The notes below the pieces were generated by a model. That model was given only the letters and a program-made list of their open reading frames with translations, was not told the origin of the DNA and made no database searches. A program made the position numbers and the translations under genes. This document shows positions 51,563 to 61,333 of a stretch of 64,000 nucleotides of DNA, one piece after another (the stretch's first letter is position 1; each line of letters begins with the position of its first letter). This stretch comes from Roseovarius sp. Pro17 (GTDB lineage Bacteria > Pseudomonadota > Alphaproteobacteria > Rhodobacterales > Rhodobacteraceae), in contig NZ_CP141179.1 of the NCBI RefSeq assembly GCF_035599575.1, forward strand, positions 868,001-932,000, read 5' to 3'.

Positions 51563-53059
51563 TTATGTCTCCGCTGATCGGGTTCGCTGAATGTCCGACA
51601 CTCTGTCCAACAGCTTTTGGGTCTCTTTGGTTTCGAGTGCCAACGTCTGTCGTAGAAGTTGAGTTGCCGTACCCGGCACCTCGGAGTCACGACCCAAAAC
51701 CGCCCAGTACTTCGTGTGACAAAGGGGCGACCAGCTTGCCAGACGGTCTTTTAGATCACCGGTTCCGTGTCGCCGCGCTTCGAAGTCCAAAATACCGTAG
51801 CCGAACTCTGGCGCCAATGGCCCCCCTACAAGGTCGCCGGGAAAGTACAGATTGGTCCAGCGTACGAGGGCAAAAAGCGCCGATGGGATTAGTACTCGGG
51901 ATTGTTGCCCGATGGGGCGGTAAGCGATCGCATCCTCGACCTTCGCCGGATAGTGCTGCTCTTTCTTTCGGTCCCAGTTGTCGTTGAGAGGTGGGCAACG
52001 AGGGTACTCGCGATCAAGCAGGCCTTCCTTCAAGCCGCGGCCACGATCGCCGGCAGCACGCAACAAGAAGTCCGCATGCGCGAGCGGACTTCCCAAAGTT
52101 ACAAGATCAGTGATCAACCAAGGGTTTCCGGCGCGCTTCTGCTCTTCCCAGAGTTGGATTTGGGACTTGCGATATTCGCTCGCCGCTGACTCGACAGCAA
52201 GAAGTCTTAGATTAACAACCTCTTTTTCCGACTTCGGCGCGCCGCCTCTTTTTGACTTGGCCTCATCTAGAGCCTCTCCTGCGAGTCGGAGTTTCGCGCC
52301 AAGGATCTCGATTTCCTCAAGGATAGCCTGCTCAACCTCAGTGAGGTTTTCGCGCTGGTTCTGTCGATATTGGTCCCACAGGCGCGAAACAACATCGTAT
52401 GCTATGACGCTTCCCAGGCTGTGTCCAACCACGATAATCCTCTGATACCGCCCTTGACGGTGCAGCCTGTGCAACAAGGAAATCGCCTGCCGTCTAATGG
52501 CTGCCCGTTCCGTCAGGTTATCCGGGTGAGGTGTGAGATACCGCGCCGCATCGCCCACATAGCCGTTAACATAGGTCCAAAGGAATCCACCAAGAAGCGT
52601 AGTGACAACCCCGCTACTTAATAGCCCCGTCAGTTTGAGCCATTTGTCCCAAGGAGTTACAATTGCTGCGTACAGGACGCCTGCGCCAAGCCCAAAAATG
52701 ATAATTAGGACAATCCAATAGATTGCGTAGACCCGCGAGTTTTTTTGGGGAGGCGTGAACAATAGGCGCCAAAACCAGTACCCGACGTGCCTGAATTTTG
52801 TGTCACGCATGCGGTGGGCCCAGTGGCATTCAAAAAAATCCGCAATGGGAATCTCATTTCCTGCAGATCTTGGCGGGGCTCGTAGCGTGAACAATTCCAG
52901 CGAGTTTGAATACTTGTCTGGGTGACTAGTAAATCTTGGTTCAGGATTGTCGGGCGAAACGGCCGCCGCTGTGAATTTCCGTAGAGTTGTCATTGGCTTT
53001 TGTTCGCCTATTCCATGAATGACGACCACGGCTTGCCTTAGTTTCTTACCGTCGAGCAT
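51563..53059 (-). CDS. membrane-anchored alpha/beta hydrolase, orphan
   Basis: A 498-residue protein. The N-terminal strand QAVVVIHGIGEQKP gives the oxyanion-type HGIG; two transmembrane helices (about 109-133 and 142-163) are inserted; the nucleophile elbow is VVGHSLGSVIAYD with Ser214. A coiled segment (about 240-310) precedes TLGSPLAHADFLL, and the last His may be in PLCHTKYW. The fold suits a lipase/esterase acting at the inner membrane. GC content is lower than in nearby genes, suggesting transfer. No family name is recognised. Confidence 0.75.
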   Translation of the reverse strand: MLDGKKLRQAVVVIHGIGEQKPMTTLRKFTAAAVSPDNPEPRFTSHPDKYSNSLELFTLRAPPRSAGNEIPIADFFECHWAHRMRDTKFRHVGYWFWRLLFTPPQKNSRVYAIYWIVLIIIFGLGAGVLYAAIVTPWDKWLKLTGLLSSGVVTTLLGGFLWTYVNGYVGDAARYLTPHPDNLTERAAIRRQAISLLHRLHRQGRYQRIIVVGHSLGSVIAYDVVSRLWDQYRQNQRENLTEVEQAILEEIEILGAKLRLAGEALDEAKSKRGGAPKSEKEVVNLRLLAVESAASEYRKSQIQLWEEQKRAGNPWLITDLVTLGSPLAHADFLLRAAGDRGRGLKEGLLDREYPRCPPLNDNWDRKKEQHYPAKVEDAIAYRPIGQQSRVLIPSALFALVRWTNLYFPGDLVGGPLAPEFGYGILDFEARRHGTGDLKDRLASWSPLCHTKYWAVLGRDSEVPGTATQLLRQTLALETKETQKLLDRVSDIQRTRSAET

Positions 53060-53235
53060 CCATCTCGCTCCCTTTTTTCGCCGCCATGAACCGGAGCCAG
53101 GGCTGCTGAGAAAACCCCCTATGCAAACCGAATATAATAGTCAGGTTGAATGCGTGCCGGACCTCGAAGGACATTCGTCGTCCGCACAACACCCGCATTG
53201 CACATGTTTTGTGACGCATTTAAATACTCGAAACC

Positions 53236-55908
53236 CTACCTCGGTTCGTAAGCATCTTTGAATTCCAGACCTCCAAATATGTTCTTCTGGATCCATTCGT
53301 ATTTCTGATGAAGGAGGTCGTGACCGTGATTGAGGTCATCGACTACGTTTGCCCGCATTTGTTCCCCGTCGTGAACATAGAGCCGCATTGCGCCTATGAA
53401 GGAATGCTGGCGGCTTCCCTGATCGTAGTTGCGCCCATCGAGGTTCACGAATCCACGTGAGTGAGTGGCGGGACACTCCGGATGCGGTGTTTGATTGTCA
53501 CAAACGCCAATCAGTTCCTCTCCGAAGATCTGAAAGCCAATCCGGAGCTCCGACTCCGAAATTCCGGACCTTGTTTCGTGTTTGGAACCTGGGGGTGAGC
53601 CACTGTCGACGAAACCCATTATCGGATCGAGCACAGAGTGGCTGAGTTCGTGAAGGATATCATCCTGAACCTCGGAATTGCGCCGCACCCAAGCTCCTCC
53701 ATCGATGAAGGGGTTCCCTGCACCTGCAGCCATCGACACTACGGGATAGCGGGCGGCGGAACAGGGTTCTTCGAAGCGCCCCGAGCGGTGACCGCGCGCA
53801 CAACCTAAACGCGCCGCGTCGAACCACGCTGTATCGGAGAACCAGATTGGCCAAGTCCACAGCGTAAGGCCCAGTTCGGTGAGGAAGGGGCGCTCTTCGG
53901 CCCACACGCTTCCTATGTGCAAGGGGGCATTGCAGGTCGTGCTACCTTGCGCGCCGTCTTGCCCGCAGCCCGATGCGCCTGATTGTGACTCGTAAATCTT
54001 GAACTGGTGCGCAGATTCCTGCTGCAGGATCGTGCGGCTGAAGTTGGAGAAGGTTACCTGACCCGACAATGAAGCGTCCGAAAGAACTGCGAAAAGATCG
54101 TTGCCGTAGTCGGCTACGTCCCAATTTGGCCCGATTTTGCGGAAGTTAGCGATAGCGAGCGCAAGGCGATTGGCGCCGTGGTTGACGGATGGACCAAGCT
54201 TCGCACCGATCCATGGCCAAGACGGAACAGCCATGTCGAGGCGCCCGTAACTGATCGCACCATCCGGCGTATTGAAGCCCAGAACGAGCCGATTTCGAAA
54301 CAGCGCGAGCGCGGAGCGCACGACAATGCTGTCCGTCGCAAACTCGGCAACAGTGGTGATCCGCGGATCGGCTGGCGCATCAGGTCGGACAAAGGCGTGG
54401 CGCAGCAACTGGCCACTGATTGGTCCCCCAAACTGCTCTGGCCAGCGTGCGCTGGTGTAGGCGAAATGGAAGCCGCCACCAAGAGCGACGGGTTCGGAGA
54501 TGTCGAGGGACAGAAGCACTCCCGGGGTCGCCCGCGCCATCGCTGACGGAGTGATGTCGCTGGCATTTGCCCAAGGCGACGTACGATGCAAAACGCGAAG
54601 CCCCTTCGTAGCCATCAGTACTTGAACGAGTTGATCCCCGTCGTCGGGATCGGCGGGGTTCTTCAACTGGTACCTTCCCAATGTGCCCTCGACGAAACCG
54701 CGGTAGGTTTCTTCGTGATGGACAACGTTTAGGTTCGAATTGTAGCGCCGGTATACGACGACGGGTATGTCGCCGGTGCTCTGACCGGGAAACATGACAT
54801 GAAAATGCCGCCCGCCGTCGGAAGTCTGCGAGACGGAGATGCGTCCGCGAACCTCGTTGCCGTTTGTGATTTGAGACCACCCGCCCCACATCGCCCCAGA
54901 AGGTTTCTCAGCGTGGAAGAGATTGTTGCCGGAGTCGCGCACAAAGAGGTGGAGCCGGTCCGGAGATTCTTGCGAAACTAAAACCGGAGCGGTTGTCGGT
55001 TCGCCCCTTATGCCCAAGATATGGCTCCAGCCGTCCCAGACTCCTGGAGCGCTGGTCGCGTTCACCATCACCGCCCCGTCCGGCTGAACCACTGCAACGT
55101 GGATCCCTACTTCGAACTGAGCGATGTCCGGTGATGCAGAAGAACGAACAATTAAATCAATCGGACTTGAAGGCGGAATGGCGGCGTTGAACGTTTGACC
55201 GAGAGCTTCGCATTTCATATGGGCGAGGTCACCACCGTCTAGAAAAAGTTGTCCCGATCCTAGGCTGTGAAACTGGATTTCGTTATTGGTGGGGTCCAGA
55301 TCGCTTTGAGATTGCAGGCTCCAGCCGAAGGCATAAGTATTCTCCTCGTGAAAGGGGAGAGTAATGGGGTTTAGGCGTTTACTCTCGTCGGCCGCGATGC
55401 TCCAGCGAGGATAAGGCGAAAGTGCGCGGGTTTGGGATTCAACCGGGCTCGGACCGGATGCGGCGACGCTATAACTGCCGCCGACGGTGCTGTACCAGTC
55501 GCTGCCTCCAGCATTCTCCACGATTGGATGAATTGCGAGCATGATCGCGCTGCCCGGACCGCGCCCCTTAATCTCGTAGCACCAACTCGCCGCGGCGAGG
55601 TCACCTTTGCCAGTCGGACAGGTCTCATCAAGTGCGGTTTCACGGATAGCCGTGAGTTTCTCGGCTGCCGCCTCGTCGCCGTCTTGACGGCACCAATTGA
55701 GATGGTAAGTGCGATCGCTGCTCCATAACTGGTCCGAAAAACCACAGGCACGCGCGATGTTCTCGCGGTTCTGCGATACGGCACGGGTGGAATAGGCATC
55801 GCAGTCCTGCGCCGATACCGTTGCCGCGTTGAGGACCAAGGCAACGAAAGCTAGCAGAAAAACTCCAAGCAATCTAATGTCGTGAGCTACAGTTCGAATG
55901 CAAGCCAT
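53236..55908 (-). CDS. large secreted protein with propeller-like repeats and HExxH motif
   Basis: An 890-residue protein with a signal peptide (hydrophobic LLGVFLLAFVALVLNAATVSA). The middle (about 260-600) has repeated WDGWSHI/WGGWSQI-type segments with DRLHLFVRDSGNNLFH, resembling PLL-lectin/sialidase-like beta-propeller blades. Near the C-terminus, H753-ELS-H757 is an HExxH zinc-protease signature in ILHELSHSVLDP. At least ten cysteines fit extracellular disulfides. It could be a carbohydrate-targeted metalloprotease; the third zinc ligand is not identified. It follows the membrane hydrolase gene's 5' side on the same strand, 177 nt away. Confidence 0.7.
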   Translation of the reverse strand: MACIRTVAHDIRLLGVFLLAFVALVLNAATVSAQDCDAYSTRAVSQNRENIARACGFSDQLWSSDRTYHLNWCRQDGDEAAAEKLTAIRETALDETCPTGKGDLAAASWCYEIKGRGPGSAIMLAIHPIVENAGGSDWYSTVGGSYSVAASGPSPVESQTRALSPYPRWSIAADESKRLNPITLPFHEENTYAFGWSLQSQSDLDPTNNEIQFHSLGSGQLFLDGGDLAHMKCEALGQTFNAAIPPSSPIDLIVRSSASPDIAQFEVGIHVAVVQPDGAVMVNATSAPGVWDGWSHILGIRGEPTTAPVLVSQESPDRLHLFVRDSGNNLFHAEKPSGAMWGGWSQITNGNEVRGRISVSQTSDGGRHFHVMFPGQSTGDIPVVVYRRYNSNLNVVHHEETYRGFVEGTLGRYQLKNPADPDDGDQLVQVLMATKGLRVLHRTSPWANASDITPSAMARATPGVLLSLDISEPVALGGGFHFAYTSARWPEQFGGPISGQLLRHAFVRPDAPADPRITTVAEFATDSIVVRSALALFRNRLVLGFNTPDGAISYGRLDMAVPSWPWIGAKLGPSVNHGANRLALAIANFRKIGPNWDVADYGNDLFAVLSDASLSGQVTFSNFSRTILQQESAHQFKIYESQSGASGCGQDGAQGSTTCNAPLHIGSVWAEERPFLTELGLTLWTWPIWFSDTAWFDAARLGCARGHRSGRFEEPCSAARYPVVSMAAGAGNPFIDGGAWVRRNSEVQDDILHELSHSVLDPIMGFVDSGSPPGSKHETRSGISESELRIGFQIFGEELIGVCDNQTPHPECPATHSRGFVNLDGRNYDQGSRQHSFIGAMRLYVHDGEQMRANVVDDLNHGHDLLHQKYEWIQKNIFGGLEFKDAYEPR

Positions 55909-56734
55909 AGTGCCATTCCTTGCGTAATGTTCCCGCAGAAAAGTTTAACAGGAACGGCGAATGCGGCGTTGATTTCCATCAATCCCGCTTAAAGAGAGCC
56001 GAAATAGCCACGCTTCCGTCTCTCCGTTTTCGAGCCGTTTGACGATGCCTGATCTCGATCGTCCTCCTCGTCCTCAGAGTTTTTTCGCGGTGAAGGAAAT
56101 GAGAAAGCCTGAAGTATTGCCAGCACACACCACAGATAAATGAGAGTTCTAGAGACGGGACGTCGAGCGGAACCATCTGACGAAAAATTCACGTCGGCCT
56201 GCGGTCGGTTGCCTGTCAACCCAGCCGTCAACGGTCCTTGAAGTGGGCGGGTGACTGACAGGCCAGAGTGTAACTTCCCTATCGGTTAACTTTCCATCGA
56301 ACGGCTGCTTTTTCGCTCTGCGAGCTTTTTTTACTGTCCGTCCGTTGGCGAAGTGATCTCGAAGGCTTTCAGTTCGGTATTCTCCAGAAACCAAATAGTG
56401 AGAGAGGCTGCATGTAGTTCATCCCCGTGGTCGCTGTCTTGTATGAAGTGCTGGAGCGGCCGCATTTGGAAGGGTCAGGTTTGTCCAAGATTTAGGCATT
56501 GCCCAGTTGCGTCATTATGCAATTGCACCGAATGGCAGGAATGACGGGCCGCACCACAGCATCCTGCGGGTTGTCGAACGGCCGGTTTGGACCGATCACA
56601 ACAATTGAATTGAGCGGATAAGACCCCCTGTCGGTTACTCAATCGGGGCTTTTTGCCGCCGCCAATCATGGCCGTACGGGTGCCGTTCTTGCGTCGTCGG
56701 AGAGACGTACTTCCAAGCGAACGTGCCTCACCGG
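55909..56734. other. 826-bp stretch without a supported gene
   Basis: Reverse frames at 55979-56231 and 56149-56394 are short, Arg-rich and without motifs. The 56400-56700 part contains IS-like words. The right end of the stretch must hold the promoter for the 55908 gene. Nothing else is recognised. Confidence 0.4.
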
Positions 56735-57802
56735 CTATTTCACTTTTTTGAGCGTGTAGTCATGCCGAAGCGCCTTGTAGACAGACATAGTGTCGCTCGG
56801 GGTCGGCGCAAAGCTCGGTGAACTTTCGGCAAGCGCCAAAGAATGCGACGCCGCGTGGTTGAAGAAATCGTCATCCTCCGCCGTATATCGCGTGCCCGTC
56901 TTCATTTTATCCTCGCAGTCGGCTTTGTTTTCGCCCGGCGGGCATTGGAAATTCGGCACTGTGTCGATCTGCATGACGGGGCTGAGCGCACTCGGCCAGG
57001 CGAGGCGCAAGGTTGCGCCGTCGCTTTCGCCGCTGAGGCTTGCTCCTTTCAGCGCTGCTACCCTTGCGCAGCCAAAGCAGTTTTCTGCCGTGACTTTGAA
57101 GAGCGGCGGCGTCTGATCGTAGCGCGCCTTGGCCGCGGCCCTGGTCACCACCGCCTCGCGAAAACGCCACTTGCCGGCGCGTTTCTCGAGCGTTGTCCGC
57201 GCGGCGAGGTCATAAGAGAAGGTGACCCCGTGTTCGTACCGGATTGGCTGGCGCGCGCCGGTGGCGGTGTCGATCAGATCATATGTCGTCCGGTGCAGCA
57301 ACGTCCGCACGCCCTTGAGCGTCACATCCCAGATTTGCGTCTCCCGTTCGAATATGACCCGGTATATGATTGTCCCGGAACAGGGTGCCTTGTCGGGCGT
57401 AGCGTTGACAAAAGTGACCTTTGCCTCGCCGCCGGGTTCCAGCGGCAGTATCACGGGTTGCGCTTTTGTCGGAACATAGGGTGCCTCGGAAGGCATCCAG
57501 TCACCCTGATAGTTCCACTGCAGGTAAGTCAGGACCAGTTCGGCATCGTCGCGCACTTCGCCTGCGACCGCATTGATGCCGGACAAAGTGTATCCGGTGC
57601 CCTTGAGACGGTATTGCCCCCGACCCGAGATCGGGCCGTCAACTTCGGGCAAGCGCAGCTTGACCTCTTCGGTGCTCAGCATGTGATCGGTCATGCGATG
57701 GTGCTGACAGGTGACATCGCCCTCGACGGTCAGCGTTGCCAGACGCTGTGCCTGTGCGACGGCAGGAATTAGAAAAAGGATCATTCCGAGCCAACGGATC
57801 AT
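56735..57802 (-). CDS. periplasmic hypothetical protein
   Basis: A 355-residue protein with signal peptide MIRWLGMILFLIPAVAQAQ, then a beta-rich region (LTVEGDVTCQHHRMTDHML; LPLEPGGEAKVTFVNATPDK) and a Cys-containing FGCARVAAL and CPPGENKADCEDK. No family recognised and no catalytic motif evident. The terminal KKVK may be exposed. It is monocistronic on the reverse strand. Confidence 0.65.
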   Translation of the reverse strand: MIRWLGMILFLIPAVAQAQRLATLTVEGDVTCQHHRMTDHMLSTEEVKLRLPEVDGPISGRGQYRLKGTGYTLSGINAVAGEVRDDAELVLTYLQWNYQGDWMPSEAPYVPTKAQPVILPLEPGGEAKVTFVNATPDKAPCSGTIIYRVIFERETQIWDVTLKGVRTLLHRTTYDLIDTATGARQPIRYEHGVTFSYDLAARTTLEKRAGKWRFREAVVTRAAAKARYDQTPPLFKVTAENCFGCARVAALKGASLSGESDGATLRLAWPSALSPVMQIDTVPNFQCPPGENKADCEDKMKTGTRYTAEDDDFFNHAASHSLALAESSPSFAPTPSDTMSVYKALRHDYTLKKVK

Positions 57803-58337
57803 GTCTGCACCTCCTGCCGTCGCAGCCTGAGGATACCTCAGAGTTGAAGTCAGTCCGTTGACTTGGATCAGTCCGAGCGTCTGCTTCGGGACCCCTCACT
57901 ACACGGAATGCGGCACTTTGCGCCAATGGCAGCTTTGTGAAAGCCGCATTGCGGCAGGGTTGCGTTGGTTGAACGGCAACTATGGGCGGCTAGCGATGCT
58001 TTGCGACGTCCGCTTTCTGCACATCGCTGACCTTGGCGCCGGGCGCGGCGCATGTGCGCGGGCGATTATGCAGCGCGGGACGCGGACGGGCATGACAGTT
58101 CTATGGCCAGAGACGGTGACGTCTTTAATACGAGCATTTATGATATGCTTGGGAACAACGTGATCGATTTTGGGGACGAGAAAGCCCCGCATGCGGGTGT
58201 GTTTGGTTGCGAACACGCGTTTCTTGCCGATCGCCGTTGGTGGCAACCAACACCGATGCGTCTTGGCTAAGTTGCAAACCTGCCTGAAAATGCAGAACCA
58301 CCTTTGGCAAATCCATTGCGGTTCACCCTATGAGCGA
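57803..58337. other. gene-free stretch
   Basis: Includes GCCGCA-T-TGCGGC-type short palindromes around 57945 and frames on both strands without motifs. It should hold the promoter of the gene ending at 56735; no operator is recognised. Confidence 0.4.
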
Positions 58338-59957
58338 TCAGGTCGCATGCTCTTGCAAGAAATCTTCGGTTTGCTGAACGCATTCCACCCACGCTGGCTC
58401 ATGGCCCAAGAGGATGTGGTTCTTGCTGTCGAGTTGCACGAATTCGGCGTCCGGGATGCCGATCGCAAGCTCGCGCCCCTGCTCCAGCGATATCCGGTGG
58501 TCGTCGCGCGCGTGAAAAACGATTGTGGGCGCTTGCACCTTGGCCAGGCTTTCGCGCACGTCGATATGGCCGAATGCTTCCTGAAACCGCACGGCGTTTT
58601 CCGGAGAGGTCGTCTGGCGCTGGAACTCGTCGAACCATGCCAGATCTTCCGGCTTTGAATCCGGCATAAAGGTTTGCGAGAATATGTGCCTGTAGGCGGG
58701 GTTCGACGTCCCCCAGCCATGACGGGTAAGCGTGAGGACGGCCTCGCGGCGCGCCTGTTCTTCGTCGCTGGCGCCGATACGCCATCCGGTGGCATATCCG
58801 GCGATCAGGACGAGGCAAGACACCCGTTCGGGGTGGCGCGCCGCATATTCCACCGAAACCGCGCACCCTTGGGACATGCCCAGCAACGGGAACCGATCCA
58901 GCCCCAGCGCATCGACTACGGTTTCCAAATCGCGCACGAACGCCTCAAAGCTGATATCATTCACGTCCCAATCCGACAGGCCATTGCCGCGTTCGTCGTA
59001 GCGGATAAACGTCCGTTGATTGGCCCAGGCCGAAAAGGTCGGTGCCCAGATGGGGCTGTTCCAATCCAGTTCCAGATGGTTCAACCAGTTCGCCGCCTTG
59101 ACCAACGGCGGCCCCTCTCCGACGGTGGCATAGGCAAGGCGCACTCCGTCCGACGCCCGGCAAAACCCGATGGTTTGCTTGCGCAACATGCGGCGGGGCG
59201 GGCTTTCCACCGGCCGTTCGACTGCGGGGTTGGTTGTCGGCGGCTCCGATTTCTCGTCCAGTAGCGGGCCGGTGACAGACAGCCCGGCCTTTTTCGCGGT
59301 TGCGTGAAAATCCGCTTCCCAATGGCGCGCTTCTTCCAGTCGTCCCGATTGCGCGAGCGCATTGACCAATCCGCGCGCGGCTTCTTCCTCAAGCGGGGTT
59401 TCTTCTATCCAGCGCCGCGCCCATTTCAAGGCCTCGGCTTGCGTCAGTTCGGGATGAAGCGTCAGGCGCCGCAGGACGTTGAGTTGCAGCAGGTGCATGT
59501 CCTCACGCTCAGCGGCCAGCCATAGCTGAAAACTCTCCGTGCCGGCTTGCTCCAACCCTTCGAGAAGGGGCCGCTGCAACTGCCCGGCCATATCGCGCAA
59601 TTCGAGCGGGGGGATCAGGGGTGGGTCGTCGATCAGGCGTTCGCGTATTGCGCGCAGATCCACAAGGGCATCGGTCGGCTCAAAGGCCGCACGCTCCCGA
59701 TCCGCGATAATACGGGGTGTACCCTCGTCATCGACGGCTTGGCGCAATTTGCTCAGCGCCCAACGCAGCGATCCGCGCGGATCGTCGGGCAAATCCCAGA
59801 ACATCTCGCACAGGCGCTCGCGGCGGACGGGACGTGCCGTCGCGGCAAGGTATCCCAGCACTGCGCGCGCCTTGCGTGACGCAGGCAGGGCAACTGCCGT
59901 GCCGTTGGCCACGACGGACAATTCACCTAAAAGGGCGATGTGGAGTGAATAACCCAT
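58338..59957 (-). CDS. BTAD-type regulator fused to an alpha/beta hydrolase
   Basis: A 539-residue fusion. Residues 1-90: OmpR/SARP-like winged helix (IALLGELSVVANGTAVALPA; SLRWALSKLRQAVDDEG). Residues ~95-235: BTAD helical domain. Residues ~270-539: alpha/beta hydrolase with nucleophile elbow LLGMSQGCAVSVEYA, acid in HARDDHRIS and His in DSKNHILLGHE. The hydrolase may be a ligand sensor or a true enzyme. Start at ATG 59957 (a GTG three codons upstream is possible). Divergent from the homocysteine methyltransferase gene, which it may control. Confidence 0.85.
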   Translation of the reverse strand: MGYSLHIALLGELSVVANGTAVALPASRKARAVLGYLAATARPVRRERLCEMFWDLPDDPRGSLRWALSKLRQAVDDEGTPRIIADRERAAFEPTDALVDLRAIRERLIDDPPLIPPLELRDMAGQLQRPLLEGLEQAGTESFQLWLAAEREDMHLLQLNVLRRLTLHPELTQAEALKWARRWIEETPLEEEAARGLVNALAQSGRLEEARHWEADFHATAKKAGLSVTGPLLDEKSEPPTTNPAVERPVESPPRRMLRKQTIGFCRASDGVRLAYATVGEGPPLVKAANWLNHLELDWNSPIWAPTFSAWANQRTFIRYDERGNGLSDWDVNDISFEAFVRDLETVVDALGLDRFPLLGMSQGCAVSVEYAARHPERVSCLVLIAGYATGWRIGASDEEQARREAVLTLTRHGWGTSNPAYRHIFSQTFMPDSKPEDLAWFDEFQRQTTSPENAVRFQEAFGHIDVRESLAKVQAPTIVFHARDDHRISLEQGRELAIGIPDAEFVQLDSKNHILLGHEPAWVECVQQTEDFLQEHAT

Positions 59958-60079
59958 GAAAATCACATTTTTCTTGGAAATACCTCGGTAATTCTATCAA
60001 ATTACCACGGTCCGCACAACGCTGCCGCACACGGGCGGGCGCCACAAATGTCTCCAGTCACTCAGACAGGAGACAGAAG

Positions 60080-61024
60080 ATGACACATACGAAACGTATA
60101 AACCTGCCCCACCAGACCGATCAGATTTTTCTGACGGATGCAGGGTTCGAGACCTCAATGCTGTTCCACAAGGGTTTTGACATGCCCTATTTCGCGTTCT
60201 TTCCCATGTTGCGGACGGTCGAGGGCCGCGCCGCGATGAAGGGATATTTCGCGCAATTCATGGAAACGGCCCGGCAGAATGACGCTGGGTTCATTTTGGA
60301 TACCAACACCTGGAGGGCAAACCCCGACTGGGCCGGATTGCTGGGCCATGATCGGGATGATCTGGCGGACATCAACCGGGAGGCTGTCACCTTTGCGGAG
60401 GAGCTTCGTAGCGAGTTCGGCGCAGGTATGAATGTTCTGATCAATGGCGTGATTGGACCGCGTGGCGATGGCTATGACCCGTCCACGATTATGAGCGCGG
60501 ACGAGGCCGAGGCCTATCACGGATTTCAGGTCGGAGTCCTTGCAGACAGCGGGGCCGATATGGTGTCGGCACTAACCATGACCAACACTCCCGAAGCGAT
60601 CGGCATCGCGCGTGCTGCAGCAAAAGCGGGCGTGCCTTGCGTGATCAGTTTCACGCTGGAAACGGATGGTCGGTTGCCCACGGGCGAAACGCTGGGCGAG
60701 GCGATAGGCAAAGTTGATGCGAACTGCCGGGTCAAACCTGCCTATTACATGATCAACTGCGCCCACCCGGATCACTTCCGCGGCATGCTTGAGCACGGCG
60801 GCGACTGGACCAAGCGCATCTACGGCGTGCGGGCAAATGCCTCGCGGATGAGCCATGCGGAACTCGATAATTGCGAAGAGCTGGATGACGGCAATCCGCA
60901 GGAACTGGGCCAGCAATATGCAGAGCTTACGCGCCTGTTGCCAAAGCTGAACGTCTTTGGCGGCTGCTGCGGCACGGACCATCGGCACGTGGCGCAGATC
61001 TGCGAGGCGGTGCACGCGGCCTGA
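60080..61024 (+). CDS. homocysteine S-methyltransferase family protein
   Basis: A 314-residue barrel protein. The N-terminal FLTDAGFETSMLFH, zinc ligands in YYMINCAHPDHF (Cys) and VFGGCCGTDHRHV (Cys-Cys) define the family (BHMT / S-methylmethionine:homocysteine methyltransferase). It would transfer a methyl group to homocysteine to give methionine. AGGAGACAG precedes the ATG. It is the first gene of the forward 60080-63846 run that also encodes a MddA-like thiol methyltransferase, so methyl-sulfur metabolism is a plausible theme. Confidence 0.88.
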   Translation: MTHTKRINLPHQTDQIFLTDAGFETSMLFHKGFDMPYFAFFPMLRTVEGRAAMKGYFAQFMETARQNDAGFILDTNTWRANPDWAGLLGHDRDDLADINREAVTFAEELRSEFGAGMNVLINGVIGPRGDGYDPSTIMSADEAEAYHGFQVGVLADSGADMVSALTMTNTPEAIGIARAAAKAGVPCVISFTLETDGRLPTGETLGEAIGKVDANCRVKPAYYMINCAHPDHFRGMLEHGGDWTKRIYGVRANASRMSHAELDNCEELDDGNPQELGQQYAELTRLLPKLNVFGGCCGTDHRHVAQICEAVHAA

Positions 61025-61078
61025 CCCGTCAGCGCGCTGAGCGAAACTTACAAAAATCAATTCGGAAAGGAGAAAACC

Positions 61079-61243
61079 ATGCTCGAAAAAGTAACACAAA
61101 ACTGGCGCAGCAGGCGCGATCGCCGCCGAAACGCGCGCATTCGCCAACATCTGCTGCAGACGCTGGACGAACGAATGCTGAAAGACATCGGCCTCTACGG
61201 GGAAACCGACGATCGTAACAGCCCGCGCTGGCCATCTGTCTAA
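61079..61243 (+). CDS. DUF1127 small protein
   Basis: A 54-residue basic protein, too short for usual ORF calling. It starts MLEKVTQNWRSRRDRRRNAR and has the DUF1127 core LLQTLDERMLKDIGL. AGGAG lies at 61068-61072. DUF1127 proteins in alphaproteobacteria bind RNA and affect phosphate, carbon and stress regulation. It lies 54 nt after the homocysteine methyltransferase gene on the same strand. Confidence 0.85.
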   Translation: MLEKVTQNWRSRRDRRRNARIRQHLLQTLDERMLKDIGLYGETDDRNSPRWPSV

Positions 61244-61333
61244 CACGGATAGACCGCTTGGAAATTCTGACGGCATGCTGTCCGTATGCCGTCAGATGCC
61301 TACCTCACATTGAAAATAAGAATTGGAAACAAG

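Noticed and set aside
51268..51987. 239-residue forward frame
   Set aside because: Overlaps the well-supported alpha/beta hydrolase on the other strand and has no family features.
55979..56394. Small reverse frames 65-81 residues long
   Set aside because: Overlapping, Arg-rich, no ribosome site or motif; insufficient to call genes.
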